In this document: piece after piece, positions 8,717 through 17,033 of the stretch | Position numbering within the stretch: position 1 is the stretch's first letter | Layout of the letters: each line of letters starts with the position of its first letter | The notes under the pieces: generated by a model | Database searches by the model: none | The model's input: only the letters and a program-made list of their open reading frames with translations | What the model was told of the DNA's origin: nothing | From: Candidatus Curtissbacteria bacterium | Lineage (GTDB): Bacteria; Patescibacteriota; Microgenomatia; Curtissbacterales; GWA2-41-24 | Reading direction: 5' to 3' | Assembly: GCA_024654445.1 (NCBI GenBank) | Contig: JANLHP010000014.1 | Coordinates: forward strand, 1-36,648 | Length of the DNA: 36,648 bases | Made by a program: the position numbers and the translations under genes

Positions 8717-9973
8717 TTAGCGCAGAGTAAAAAGAAAGGCAACCGCTGCTGTTGTCATTACAACGAAAGTTGTTGTTCCCAAAACATTAGTTACAAAATT
8801 GTTTGTATGTTCGCCCATAACCTTTTTGTTGTTAGCAAGTATCAATATGACCAAAATTAGTGCTGGTGACATAACTCCATAGATTATTGCGGTATAAATA
8901 AGCATTCTGAACGGGTTTAGCCCTAGAAAATTGATCGCGAGACCTACAAGTGTTGCAAGTATGATTACAATGTAAAATTGCCTGGCCTTGTTAAAAGGTA
9001 GGTCTAACCCCTCTCTCCAGCCAAATACTTCAGAAAGAACGTAAGAAGCAGAACCGGCAAGAACCGGTATTGCCAGAAAACCTGTTCCTATTATTCCCGC
9101 TGCGAAAAGGAGATAGGCGAAATCGCCAGCGATTGGTTTGAGGGCAGAAGCTGCTTGTTCTGCGGATTCAATCTCGGTAATTCCCAAGGGTGCCAGAGTC
9201 ACAGCGGTTGTTATGATGATGAACCACATCGTAATGTTGGAAAGGAACATGCCAAGTGTCACGTCTTTACCCATAAGCCTAAGTTCGTGTTTGGTGACGA
9301 TCCACTTGTTCGTGACTTTCGATTTCATTTCTTCCATTTTATTTTCAACTTCCATAGACGTTTGCCAGAAGAAAAGGTAGGGCGAAATAGTGGTTCCAAG
9401 AATAGCGACAAAAAGGGCGATCGTGTTGTGATTCAGCTCTACGCTAGGCACAATCGTGTGAATAAAAACCTCGTACCAGTCGACACCTATTACAAAGGGT
9501 ACGGCAAAATACGTGAAGAGGGCAAAAGCGAACCATTTCAAATAGCGTGCAATCGTCGCATATGAGGCAAACACCATAAGCAGAATAATCAAAGAGGTGA
9601 ACAGAACTGCCCAAATAAATCGAGGTAAAGGGAGTAGGAGATTGGCCGAAGCTGCCATACCCGCTATGTTGGCACCAATATTTATAACGTTGGCAAAAAC
9701 TACTAAGAATGCTATGGGGTAAAGAACCCAAATCGGGAAGTGATTTCTTAGGTTTCCGGTTAATCCATGGCCGGTAACTATTCCGATTCTGGCGCACATT
9801 TCTTGAATTGCTGCCATAAGTGGAAATGTTAGCAGTGCTGTCCATAACATGCCGAAGCCTGCTTGGGCTCCTGCCTGAGAATAAGTGGCAATACCAGAAG
9901 GGTCGTCGTCGGAAGCACCCGTAATTACGCCTGGACCAAGCTTGGAGTAAAGTTTTTTAATTTTCCCTATCAC
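8717..9973 (-). CDS. NRAMP/SLC11-family divalent metal transporter, altered site
   Basis: A 418-residue polytopic membrane protein with about 10-11 hydrophobic helices in the LeuT-fold pattern of the NRAMP family. Helix 1 has GPGVITGASDDDPSG, where canonical Mn/Fe transporters have DPGN; here it reads D24-P25-S26-G27. Helix 6 has GTTISPYLFFWQ, where canonical members have an MPH motif whose Met binds Mn/Fe. Loss of the Asn and Met suggests a different substrate. NRAMP-related Mg transporters are the known precedent, but that assignment is inference. The start is GTG at 9973, 7 nt after a perfect TATAAT, so leaderless translation is likely. It is transcribed divergently from rsmI and ends in a terminator at 8626-8655. 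Confidence 0.87.
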   Translation of the reverse strand: MIGKIKKLYSKLGPGVITGASDDDPSGIATYSQAGAQAGFGMLWTALLTFPLMAAIQEMCARIGIVTGHGLTGNLRNHFPIWVLYPIAFLVVFANVINIGANIAGMAASANLLLPLPRFIWAVLFTSLIILLMVFASYATIARYLKWFAFALFTYFAVPFVIGVDWYEVFIHTIVPSVELNHNTIALFVAILGTTISPYLFFWQTSMEVENKMEEMKSKVTNKWIVTKHELRLMGKDVTLGMFLSNITMWFIIITTAVTLAPLGITEIESAEQAASALKPIAGDFAYLLFAAGIIGTGFLAIPVLAGSASYVLSEVFGWREGLDLPFNKARQFYIVIILATLVGLAINFLGLNPFRMLIYTAIIYGVMSPALILVILILANNKKVMGEHTNNFVTNVLGTTTFVVMTTAAVAFLFTLR

Positions 9974-9980
9974 TACCTTG

Positions 9981-10011
9981 ATTATATGGATAAATATCAG
10001 CTTAGTGTCAA
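9981..10011 (-). promoter_or_regulatory. Promoter of the NRAMP-family gene
   Basis: On the minus strand, TTGACA (10011-10006) and TATAAT (9986-9981) are perfect hexamers separated by 19 nt. The GTG start at 9973 is 7 nt further. The spacer is longer than the usual 17, which may make it weak or activator-dependent. Confidence 0.6.
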
Positions 10012-10013
10012 AC

Positions 10014-10042
10014 TTGACAATAGTTTTGTTTGATGCTGCAAT
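10014..10042 (+). promoter_or_regulatory. Promoter of rsmI
   Basis: TTGACA (10014-10019), a 17-nt spacer and TGCAAT (10037-10042), preceded by TGC as in an extended -10. The rsmI ATG lies 12 nt after the -10. The -35 is back to back with that of the divergent transporter: TGTCAA-AC-TTGACA (10006-10019) is a perfect inverted repeat. Confidence 0.55.
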
Positions 10043-10054
10043 TAACGCTATATT

Positions 10055-10726
10055 ATGGCCACTTTGTATGTAGTTTCGACACCTATTGGGAACCTAAAAG
10101 ACATCACACTCCGAGCGCTTGAGGTTCTTAAAAGCGTGGATATCATTTTCTGTGAAGATACAAGAGTGGGCGGTAAGTTGCTTAGTCATTACGATATAGA
10201 TAAAAAGCTTGTTAGCGTTAACGACTTTAACGAAGAGAGAAAGGTCGCAGATGTCTTGAATGAACTTAAAGAGGGAAGAGACGTAGCTCTGATTTCGGAC
10301 GCTGGAACTCCATTGATTTCGGATCCTGGTTATAAAATTGTTAGAGAAGCGATTAAAGAAGGTTTTATAGTGGAAGCATTGCCAGGTCCCTCGTCGCCGA
10401 TTATAGCCCTGACTGTTTCCGGTCTTGCTCCAGACAAATTTTTGTTCGTCGGTTATTTACCGAAGAAAGAAGGCAAGAAAAAAGAATTACTTGAAAAGTT
10501 GAAAAAAACTAAAGAAGATTTAAAGTTGACTATTATTGCCTTTGAATCACCTTTTAGACTTCTCAAAACTCTCGATGCGATAGAAGAAGTTTTTGGAAAT
10601 ATTGAAATGGTTGTTGCACGGGAGTTAACTAAGATGCACGAAGAGTTGGTCCGCGCAAAAATTTCTGATATTAAGACCCACTTTGAAAAAAAGAGGCCAA
10701 AAGGCGAGCTTGTCGTTCTTATCTAG
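10055..10726 (+). CDS. rsmI: 16S rRNA (cytidine-1402-2'-O)-methyltransferase RsmI
   Basis: RsmI 2'-O-methylates C1402 of 16S rRNA in the decoding centre using SAM. The 223 residues carry the family's SAM-dependent tetrapyrrole-methylase-like fold: STPIGNLKDIT (8-18), EDTR (about 34-37), the SAM loop ISDAGTPLISDPG (79-91), LPGPSSPI (109-116), then FVGYLP and a C-terminal GELVVLI strand. At 223 residues it is shorter than the roughly 280 of many RsmI proteins, lacking the C-terminal extension. No Shine-Dalgarno site precedes the ATG. The last 8 bp overlap the convergent sigma-factor gene. Confidence 0.95.
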   Translation: MATLYVVSTPIGNLKDITLRALEVLKSVDIIFCEDTRVGGKLLSHYDIDKKLVSVNDFNEERKVADVLNELKEGRDVALISDAGTPLISDPGYKIVREAIKEGFIVEALPGPSSPIIALTVSGLAPDKFLFVGYLPKKEGKKKELLEKLKKTKEDLKLTIIAFESPFRLLKTLDAIEEVFGNIEMVVARELTKMHEELVRAKISDIKTHFEKKRPKGELVVLI

Positions 10727-11783
10727 AAACTCCAAGAGCTTCGCCTAATCGCCTCACACCTTTGTGTTGAAGTACTTTCACATTACCTTCTCCTTTGCCT
10801 AGTTTTTCAGAAGTTTCCTTTACACTTAATCCCTCGACAAACCGACAAAGCACAACCTCTCGCTGCGCTGTGGGTAAGTGATCGACAAGTTTCCAAAGCA
10901 ATTTGCTAACTTGGGCTACCCATATTGCTTCAATTACTACAGATGTTGGGTCTTCTGTTAGACGGTTCTGAGCAGGCCCGTCTGTTACAAAGTTGGTTTG
11001 AACCTCGTGAACTGAGTTTTTTCTCAAACGGTTGATTACTGTGCGTCTTGCAATTTGGAAAAGCCATGCCCTAAATTGTCTTTCTCCTCGGTATGAGAAG
11101 TCTGATCCCGGGAGGTTCTCTAAGGCCTTTATGAAAACTTCATGGGCAAGGTCGTCGGCAATTTGAGGATCTTTCAAACTTTTTCTAAGAAATCCGCGAA
11201 TGCTATTGAAATGAGTTTCGTAGATGACACTAAAGGCGTCGAGGTCTCCCGACCTAACCCTTTCTACGGCCTCTCGTTCATCGAAAGAACTTGCTGTTTC
11301 CGTTAGCATGTCATAATTTTGTGACCTGTAAGCAATGAGCCTGTCGTTAATTTCGAGAAGTCCTAGCTTGTCAAGTGCGTGTCTGTGAATTGTCGAGACA
11401 TAACCCCTATGTTGAAGCCCAAGCGCTGATGCTACTTCTAAATCTTTCTTTGGCGGAAGGTTCGAAAGTCCGTATTTTTCTCTCAACACAGATTTTTCGA
11501 TAGTCTCAAGACCTAAAAAGGATGTCCTTAGTAATACCTCCTTAAACGCTTGTGTGACTTGAGCTCTCCTATCTGCTTGAGAGACGGAGTCTAATACTCC
11601 ACCTACCATTGTTCTTTCTGGGTTATTGAATAATATCTGGAAAGAACCTGTTGAATTGTCTATCACCAGACCGAAGGGTCGTTCGCCTTCTGGAACAGTT
11701 TGGACATCGAATAAGATTGTCGGGCTATCTGTTAATTCGGCAGCAGGTACTCGTCCGGGTATTTCGATTTCCTGAGTTGCCAT
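10719..11783 (-). CDS. ECF-like sigma-70 factor with extra N-terminal HTH region
   Basis: This 354-residue protein ends in a recognisable sigma core. Region 2 spans about 171-256 (DAFSVIYETHFNSIRGFLRK, then DLAHEVFIKALENL and FRAWLFQIARRTVINRLRK). Region 4 spans about 296-350 (LPTAQREVVLCRFVEGLSVKE with a helix-turn-helix to about 346). ECF sigmas are normally about 180-200 residues; here about 170 residues precede region 2. Residues 93-141 (KSVLREKYGL, DLEVASALGL, STIHRHALDKLG) resemble a second region-4-like helix-turn-helix. No anti-sigma gene is adjacent. The ATG at 11783 is 10 nt after TGCTACAAT, an extended -10 within the end of gpmI. Regulon unknown. Confidence 0.85.
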   Translation of the reverse strand: MATQEIEIPGRVPAAELTDSPTILFDVQTVPEGERPFGLVIDNSTGSFQILFNNPERTMVGGVLDSVSQADRRAQVTQAFKEVLLRTSFLGLETIEKSVLREKYGLSNLPPKKDLEVASALGLQHRGYVSTIHRHALDKLGLLEINDRLIAYRSQNYDMLTETASSFDEREAVERVRSGDLDAFSVIYETHFNSIRGFLRKSLKDPQIADDLAHEVFIKALENLPGSDFSYRGERQFRAWLFQIARRTVINRLRKNSVHEVQTNFVTDGPAQNRLTEDPTSVVIEAIWVAQVSKLLWKLVDHLPTAQREVVLCRFVEGLSVKETSEKLGKGEGNVKVLQHKGVRRLGEALGVSR

Positions 11784-11791
11784 ATTGGCGA

Positions 11792-13393
11792 CTATTGTAG
11801 CAAATTGCGGCCGGTCATCTGTGGAGGCTTGGGAATATTTAGGATCGTAAGGATTGTTGGGGCAATGTCTGCAAGTATTCCTTGTTTTAGCTGAGTTGTA
11901 TTTCCTTTAAGTTCTGGAAGGGCGAAAATGCAAGGCGTGGGGTTTTCATTGTGCTCTGTGTCGATTGCGCCCGTTTTAGGATTTATTAACTGTTCCGCGT
12001 TACCGTGATCGGAAGTTATTATTATTCCTCCTCCCGCGGAAAATGAAGCGTTTGCAAGAGTTGCCAAGCACTTGTCTACCGTTTGAACAGCCCTTATTGC
12101 AGCTTCTAGGTTGCCTGTGTGCGCAACCATGTCGGGATTTGCGAAGTTGATAACGATAAGATCATAAACGCGGCTTTCGATTCTTTTTACGACTTCATTT
12201 GTAAGCTCTATTGCTGCCATTTCAGGTTTTTGGTCGTAAGAGGCCACACGAGGAGAATTCACTAAAAGTCTGTCTTCGCCTGCGTATGGTGGTTCCCTGC
12301 CGCCGTTAAAGAAATAGGTAACGTGTGCATATTTTTCGGTTTCCGCGATATGAAATTGTCTCAGGCCCCGTTCAGCGAAAACACGCGCAAGCGGCATTAC
12401 GACGGTTTCTTTTTCAAATGCTATTGCCGAAACTGGTAATCCATCTTCGTATTTTGTCATCGTGGCAAAATACAGGTTTGGGATTTTGGATCCTCTGTCA
12501 AAGGTTTTTATCTGTTCTTTGGAAGTGGTGGTAACGGTGTCGAATTTATCCAGCACAAAGCTTTTTGTAAGTTGCCTTGCTCTGTCTGGCCGGTAGTTGA
12601 AAAAGATTATTGAATCCCCTTTCTCTATAAATCCGCTTTGTTCTTCTCCTGACCTTTCAATTGTTATTGGCTCTATAAACTCGTCGGTGATGCCTTTAAG
12701 GTAGGAGTCTTCGATGAGCTGGATGGGGTCGGTCGACTTGTTTTGCGATTTACCCGTTAGGCAATCGTAAGCCTTTTGAGTTCTCTCCCAATGATTATCG
12801 CGGTCCATTGCAAAATATCTGCCGATAATCGACGATATTTCCCCAAGACTTTCTTGAGTTATCTTGTTTTGGATCTGCGTGACGTAATTTTTGGCAGACG
12901 AAGGGGGGCTGTCTCTGCCGTCTGTGAATAAGTGAATCTTAATTCTTTTGGAATCGATGGCAGATTTTTTTAGGAAGGTAAGGATTGCAAAAAGGTGATC
13001 CACGTCGCTGTGTACTGACCCGTATCCCACGAGTCCCATAACATGAATTTTGGAATTGTTTTTGTTAGCATGCCCAATTGCTCCAAGGAGTGCTTCGTTA
13101 TTTTCAAAATCTCCGTTTGCAATAGCGTGATTTATTTTCAACAGATCCTGGAATACTATTTTGCCGGCGCCTAAATTCTGATGACCGACTTCGCTGTTTC
13201 CAACTTCACCTGCCGGTAGGCCGACGGCTTGTCCGCCGGTTTCAAGAAATGTGTGAGGGTAAGAAAACCATAGGCCGTTAAAGTTGACTGGGTTAGCTTT
13301 TATAACAGCGTTACCTGGGGAATCTTCGGCTGTCGCCCAGCCGTCTAGAATACACAGAATTAACGGTTTTGGTTTGCGGCTTAATCTGATCAC
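11792..13393 (-). CDS. gpmI: 2,3-bisphosphoglycerate-independent phosphoglycerate mutase
   Basis: Interconverts 3-phosphoglycerate and 2-phosphoglycerate through a phosphoserine intermediate, using two Mn ions in an alkaline-phosphatase-type site. The 533 residues match the family. LCILDGW gives the first metal Asp (Asp17), and GEVGNSEVGHQNLGAG contains the nucleophile Ser67. The later metal-binding segments VINFANPDMVAHTGN and IITSDHGNAEQ are intact, as is the C-terminal TEHNENPTPCI block. The start is GTG at 13393, overlapping the eno TGA stop as GTGA, so translation should be coupled to enolase. Third gene of pps-eno-gpmI. Confidence 0.97.
   Translation of the reverse strand: MIRLSRKPKPLILCILDGWATAEDSPGNAVIKANPVNFNGLWFSYPHTFLETGGQAVGLPAGEVGNSEVGHQNLGAGKIVFQDLLKINHAIANGDFENNEALLGAIGHANKNNSKIHVMGLVGYGSVHSDVDHLFAILTFLKKSAIDSKRIKIHLFTDGRDSPPSSAKNYVTQIQNKITQESLGEISSIIGRYFAMDRDNHWERTQKAYDCLTGKSQNKSTDPIQLIEDSYLKGITDEFIEPITIERSGEEQSGFIEKGDSIIFFNYRPDRARQLTKSFVLDKFDTVTTTSKEQIKTFDRGSKIPNLYFATMTKYEDGLPVSAIAFEKETVVMPLARVFAERGLRQFHIAETEKYAHVTYFFNGGREPPYAGEDRLLVNSPRVASYDQKPEMAAIELTNEVVKRIESRVYDLIVINFANPDMVAHTGNLEAAIRAVQTVDKCLATLANASFSAGGGIIITSDHGNAEQLINPKTGAIDTEHNENPTPCIFALPELKGNTTQLKQGILADIAPTILTILNIPKPPQMTGRNLLQ
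11794..11802 (-). promoter_or_regulatory. Extended -10 promoter of the sigma-factor gene
   Basis: On the minus strand, TGCTACAAT (11802-11794) is a TGn plus a 5/6 -10 hexamer. It overlaps the last sense codons and stop of gpmI. The sigma-factor ATG follows 10 nt later, giving a nearly leaderless transcript independent of the glycolytic operon. Confidence 0.5.
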
Positions 13394-14634
13394 TTGGAAA
13401 GTATGTGCTCTATTTCAAGTAGCCTGTTGTACTTTGCGACTCTTTCGCCCCGGGCTGGAGCGCCGAATTTTGCATAGCTTGCTCCAATTCCAACTGCAAA
13501 ATCGGCAATAAAGTCGTCATTTGTTTCTCCGGATCTGTGAGACGCAATTATTTTGAACTGAGCCTGTTTTGCGCTTTTTACGACTTCGAGCGTTTCGGTT
13601 ATCGTTCCGATTTGATTGGGTTTAATGATTATGGCGTTGGCGGCTTTTTCAGAAATTGCCTTTTCGAGTCGTATTTTATTTGTAGTTGTTAGGTCGTCGG
13701 CAATTACTGAAGTTTTGGATCCGACTTTTTGTGTAAAAATTTGCCAGCTTACCCAATCGTCTTGGTCGAACGGATCTTCTATCGAATGAATTGGGAAATT
13801 AGCTAGAAGGTCTTCCAAGTACTTCGTAAAGTCTGGTGCGTTAAGGGTTTTATTGGAATCTTTGATTTTGTAACCATCTTGTTGCCTTAGGTTGCTAGCT
13901 GCAACGTCGAGGGCAAAATCAAGATGGTCTTGTGAGCGGTTTTTAGAAGCAGCCTCTTTTAATAGATCGAGGGCTTGTTTGTTGGAAGAGAGAGGTGGAG
14001 CAAAGCCTCCTTCATCACCCAGCAAAATTGGTAAGTTCATGGTTTTTAGGAGTGATTGCAGGCTGAAGTAAGTTTCTGTTGCCACCTCCAGACAGGCTGA
14101 ATAATTTTTTTGGCCGATTGGAACTACCATAAACTCCTGAATGTCCACATTAAAGTTTGCATGGGTTCCACCATTTAGAATATTGAACATTGGCGTTGGA
14201 ATCGCGACATCGCGCGTTGTTGCTATTTCTGCTACGTATTGGAATAAAGGAATCTTTTCGGATGCAGCTTGGGCAACGAGTGCTGCTGCTGAAACTGAAA
14301 GAATCGTGTTTGCGCCAAGATTCGCTTTATTTGGAGTACCATCAATTTCTATTAACGTTTGGTCAATTTCTGCTTGGTTTTTGGCGTCTTGGCCAAGCAA
14401 TTTGGGCGCAATCACTTTGACGATGCTTTCGAGATTCTGGAGTACGCCGCGGCCGTTGTATCTTGCGGGATCGCCATCTCTCTTTTCCACAGCTTCATGA
14501 GAACCGACCGACGCGCCTGAGGGGCAAGAGAAAGTGCCGTGCGAGGAGTCGTCGAGTTCGATTGTAGTTTGGATGGTAGGGTTTCCACGGCTATCAAGAA
14601 TTTCGCGTGCTCTGATTGCTTTTATCTTGGCCAT
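13390..14634 (-). CDS. eno: Enolase
   Basis: Interconverts 2-phosphoglycerate and phosphoenolpyruvate with Mg. At 414 residues it is near the usual 420-430. Signature blocks are AREILDSRGNPT near the N-terminus, LGDEGGFAPP, HSIEDPFDQDDW (metal Asp/Glu), IIKPNQIGTITET (catalytic Lys) and ASHRSGETND near the C-terminus. Two positions differ from the commonest form: ADDLTTTN where most enolases have GDDL, and KPNQIG where KVNQIG is usual. Neither removes a known catalytic residue. The ATG is 1 nt after the pps stop with no Shine-Dalgarno site, implying coupling. The TGA stop shows UGA is not reassigned here. Confidence 0.97.
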   Translation of the reverse strand: MAKIKAIRAREILDSRGNPTIQTTIELDDSSHGTFSCPSGASVGSHEAVEKRDGDPARYNGRGVLQNLESIVKVIAPKLLGQDAKNQAEIDQTLIEIDGTPNKANLGANTILSVSAAALVAQAASEKIPLFQYVAEIATTRDVAIPTPMFNILNGGTHANFNVDIQEFMVVPIGQKNYSACLEVATETYFSLQSLLKTMNLPILLGDEGGFAPPLSSNKQALDLLKEAASKNRSQDHLDFALDVAASNLRQQDGYKIKDSNKTLNAPDFTKYLEDLLANFPIHSIEDPFDQDDWVSWQIFTQKVGSKTSVIADDLTTTNKIRLEKAISEKAANAIIIKPNQIGTITETLEVVKSAKQAQFKIIASHRSGETNDDFIADFAVGIGASYAKFGAPARGERVAKYNRLLEIEHILSK

Positions 14635-14635
14635 A

Positions 14636-16897
14636 CTATTTTTTCAGAAGATTTTTCTCGGCTTCGTAAATGAGTTCCCTGGTCGCGTTAATCTTGTCGG
14701 GGTTAATTGAAATTGAAGTTATGCCCCACTTAACTAGAAGTTCTGTCAGCTCTGGATAAACAGATGGCGCTTGACCGCAGATAGAGGAAGTAATTTTGTG
14801 TTTGTTGCAAGTTTTGATAACCCTTTCCAATGCCCAAAGGACAGAGGGGTCCATTTCCCAAAATTCGGTTGCGACTTCTTCGTTATCACGGTCTGTTCCC
14901 AGTAAAAGCATGGTTAGGTCGTTTGAGCCAATCGACACCCCGTCGATTCCGACTTTGATAAACTCTTCGAGTTGAATTACGTTGGTGGGGATCTCGACCA
15001 TCATTAAAAATTTAAAATCACGGTCCTCGAAAAGGCCGGATTCTTCGACGAGCGCACGGACGTCTTTTAACTCACCTGGGCTTCTTACAAATGGGATCAT
15101 TAGGTGGAGATTGCGGTGTTTTTCTCTTGATTTTTTAATTGCTTCGAGCTCTAACTTGAAAGTATCGGGGTCTTTGATGTATCTGAATGCTCCTCTATAA
15201 CCGAGCATCGGGTTGGACTCTTTGGGTTCAAATTTTTCACCGCCTTTGAGATTTTTGTATTCGTTGGATTTAAAATCACTTGCTCTGTAAATGACCGGCC
15301 GACTGCCAAACGCACGACCGAAAGAGTTAAGGTGCGTCGAGAGTTTTTCTACAAATTCGTCTTGCCTTTTATCCTCGATAAATTTTTTGGGGTGAGTGCC
15401 AATTCCGGCTAGCATAAATTCCGCCCTAAGCAACCCAACGCCGTCGACGTTTTTGGCGGCAATTTCTGCAGCCAGACCGGGTTCTGCCAAGTTGACTAGA
15501 AGGTGGGTGGCTGTTTTTACCTTCAATTCTTTCTGTTTTTTTCCGGCTATTGGTTCTATATTTTTGCCTTGGGGACTTTTGCCTTTGGAGACTATTCCTC
15601 TGGCACCATCAACAGTAACTACCATCCCTTCTTTTAGTTTTTGGGTTGCGTTTCGGGTTCCTACAACGCAAGCTATCCCTAGCTCACGAGAGACTATGGC
15701 AGCGTGGGAAGTTCTGCCGCCTTTGTCGGTCACGATTGCAATTGCTCTTTTCATCGCAGGGACGTAATCAGGATTGGTCATTTCGGTAACCAGAACGTCG
15801 CCTTTCTGCACCCTTTGGAGTTCTTTGGGGGACTTAATAATGACTACCCTTCCTGTTCCGATAACGGGTGAAGCGGGGGCTCCCTGGAGGAGTACGTCTT
15901 TGGTATTTACTTCTTTTACTTCTTCCTTAGGTTCTTCTTTTTTCTCTTTAAAAGTAGTGACAGGGCGGGTTTGTACCAGATAAAGTTTTCCAGCTTCATA
16001 TGCCCACTCCATGTCTTGAGGGAAATAGTAATGTTTTTCTATCGAAAGGCCGATTTTTGCAAGCTCTACTATTTTTTCGTCCGGCAACTTCTGGTCTTTT
16101 CTGTGGGCTTGTGAAATGGGAATTATTTTATTCTTTTTGGCAGCAACAACCATTTGCTCATCTTGGGAAACGATACTTTTGTTTGTGATTTTGAAGGTCT
16201 TTTTGTCTACTTCGTAGTGGTCGGGTGTTTTTTGGCCGCTTACTATTAATTCGCCAAGGCCGTAAATGGCTTCGATGACCACAGTGTTTTTGTTGTTAGT
16301 TACAGGATCGACCGTGAACATTATTCCGGAAACTTCGGATTCAACCATCCGCTGTACCGGAAGCGCAATTCCAACCTGGAAATGATCGAAATTTTTTTGA
16401 ACTCTATAGAAAATTGCTCTTGCTTCAAAAAGGGATGCCCAAGCTTCGAGGACGGCTTGCTTAAGCTCTTGATTGCCTCTTACGTTAAGGAAAGTCGATT
16501 GCTGTCCCGCAAAAGATGCTTCGGGAAGGTCTTCCGCGGTTGCAGAAGAGCGAACGGCAACGTAAGCGTTTTTTGAACCCGAAAGTTTTTTGTAGAATTT
16601 ATATATTTTTTGCTCAAGAGATTTTGGAAGCTCGATTTTTTTAATCTCTTCCTGGCATTGATTGGCTTTCGTTTCTAAAGAAAGCGGGTCTTCGACATTT
16701 AGGTTGTAAAGTATTCCGCGGATTCGGTCGAGCGTACCCGATTCTTTGATTGTTTCAAAATAAGCGCCGGCGGTAATAATAAAACCGTCGGGTACCGGGG
16801 CGCCGATTTTTGCAAGCTCGCCCAGATTGGCACCTTTGCCTCCTACTTGTGCTCCGTCGTGTCGATCAACGTCTTTAAACCAAACAATTTCTTCCAT
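14636..16897 (-). CDS. ppsA: Phosphoenolpyruvate synthase (pyruvate, water dikinase)
   Basis: Makes PEP, AMP and phosphate from pyruvate, ATP and water through a phosphohistidine carrier. The 753 residues contain an N-terminal ATP-grasp pyruvate-binding domain (GGKGANLGELAKIGAPVPDG near the start, AVRSSATAEDLPEASFAGQQ). The swivelling His domain has GGRTSHAAIVSREL, with phosphoacceptor His398. The C-terminal PEP-binding TIM barrel has RAEFML, MVEIPTN, SIGSNDLTMLLLGTDRDN and the catalytic-Cys region SICGQAPS. I take the ATG at 16897, preceded by AGGA 10 nt upstream. The open frame extends 7 codons to a TTG, which is less likely. It heads pps-eno-gpmI, so the enzyme may run towards pyruvate or PEP alongside lower glycolysis. 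No pyruvate kinase is in the window. Confidence 0.95.
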   Translation of the reverse strand: MEEIVWFKDVDRHDGAQVGGKGANLGELAKIGAPVPDGFIITAGAYFETIKESGTLDRIRGILYNLNVEDPLSLETKANQCQEEIKKIELPKSLEQKIYKFYKKLSGSKNAYVAVRSSATAEDLPEASFAGQQSTFLNVRGNQELKQAVLEAWASLFEARAIFYRVQKNFDHFQVGIALPVQRMVESEVSGIMFTVDPVTNNKNTVVIEAIYGLGELIVSGQKTPDHYEVDKKTFKITNKSIVSQDEQMVVAAKKNKIIPISQAHRKDQKLPDEKIVELAKIGLSIEKHYYFPQDMEWAYEAGKLYLVQTRPVTTFKEKKEEPKEEVKEVNTKDVLLQGAPASPVIGTGRVVIIKSPKELQRVQKGDVLVTEMTNPDYVPAMKRAIAIVTDKGGRTSHAAIVSRELGIACVVGTRNATQKLKEGMVVTVDGARGIVSKGKSPQGKNIEPIAGKKQKELKVKTATHLLVNLAEPGLAAEIAAKNVDGVGLLRAEFMLAGIGTHPKKFIEDKRQDEFVEKLSTHLNSFGRAFGSRPVIYRASDFKSNEYKNLKGGEKFEPKESNPMLGYRGAFRYIKDPDTFKLELEAIKKSREKHRNLHLMIPFVRSPGELKDVRALVEESGLFEDRDFKFLMMVEIPTNVIQLEEFIKVGIDGVSIGSNDLTMLLLGTDRDNEEVATEFWEMDPSVLWALERVIKTCNKHKITSSICGQAPSVYPELTELLVKWGITSISINPDKINATRELIYEAEKNLLKK

Positions 16898-16978
16898 GGA
16901 CAGATTTTCCTGACACAAAGTGTGAGCAGGAATATATAGGGCCCCTTCGATTACTCAGGGCCATGGCATGCGGTCCTC

Positions 16979-17000
16979 GTCCTTCGACTTCGCTCAGGAC
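16979..17000. repeat. Dispersed CTTCGACTTCGCTCAGGAC-type repeat
   Basis: GTCC and GGAC flank TTCGACTTCGCTCA in the gap between holA and pps. The same word family (CTTCG, GCTCAGGA) occurs in the elements near 5123, 7750, 29101 and, decayed, near 1970. The gap also holds GGGCC inverted pairs (16939-16962). On the minus strand this lies just after holA and could act as a weak transcription stop, but it has no T-run. Confidence 0.5.
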
Positions 17001-17033
17001 TGCGGGCCTTTAGCCTTAATTCAATCTTAACAT

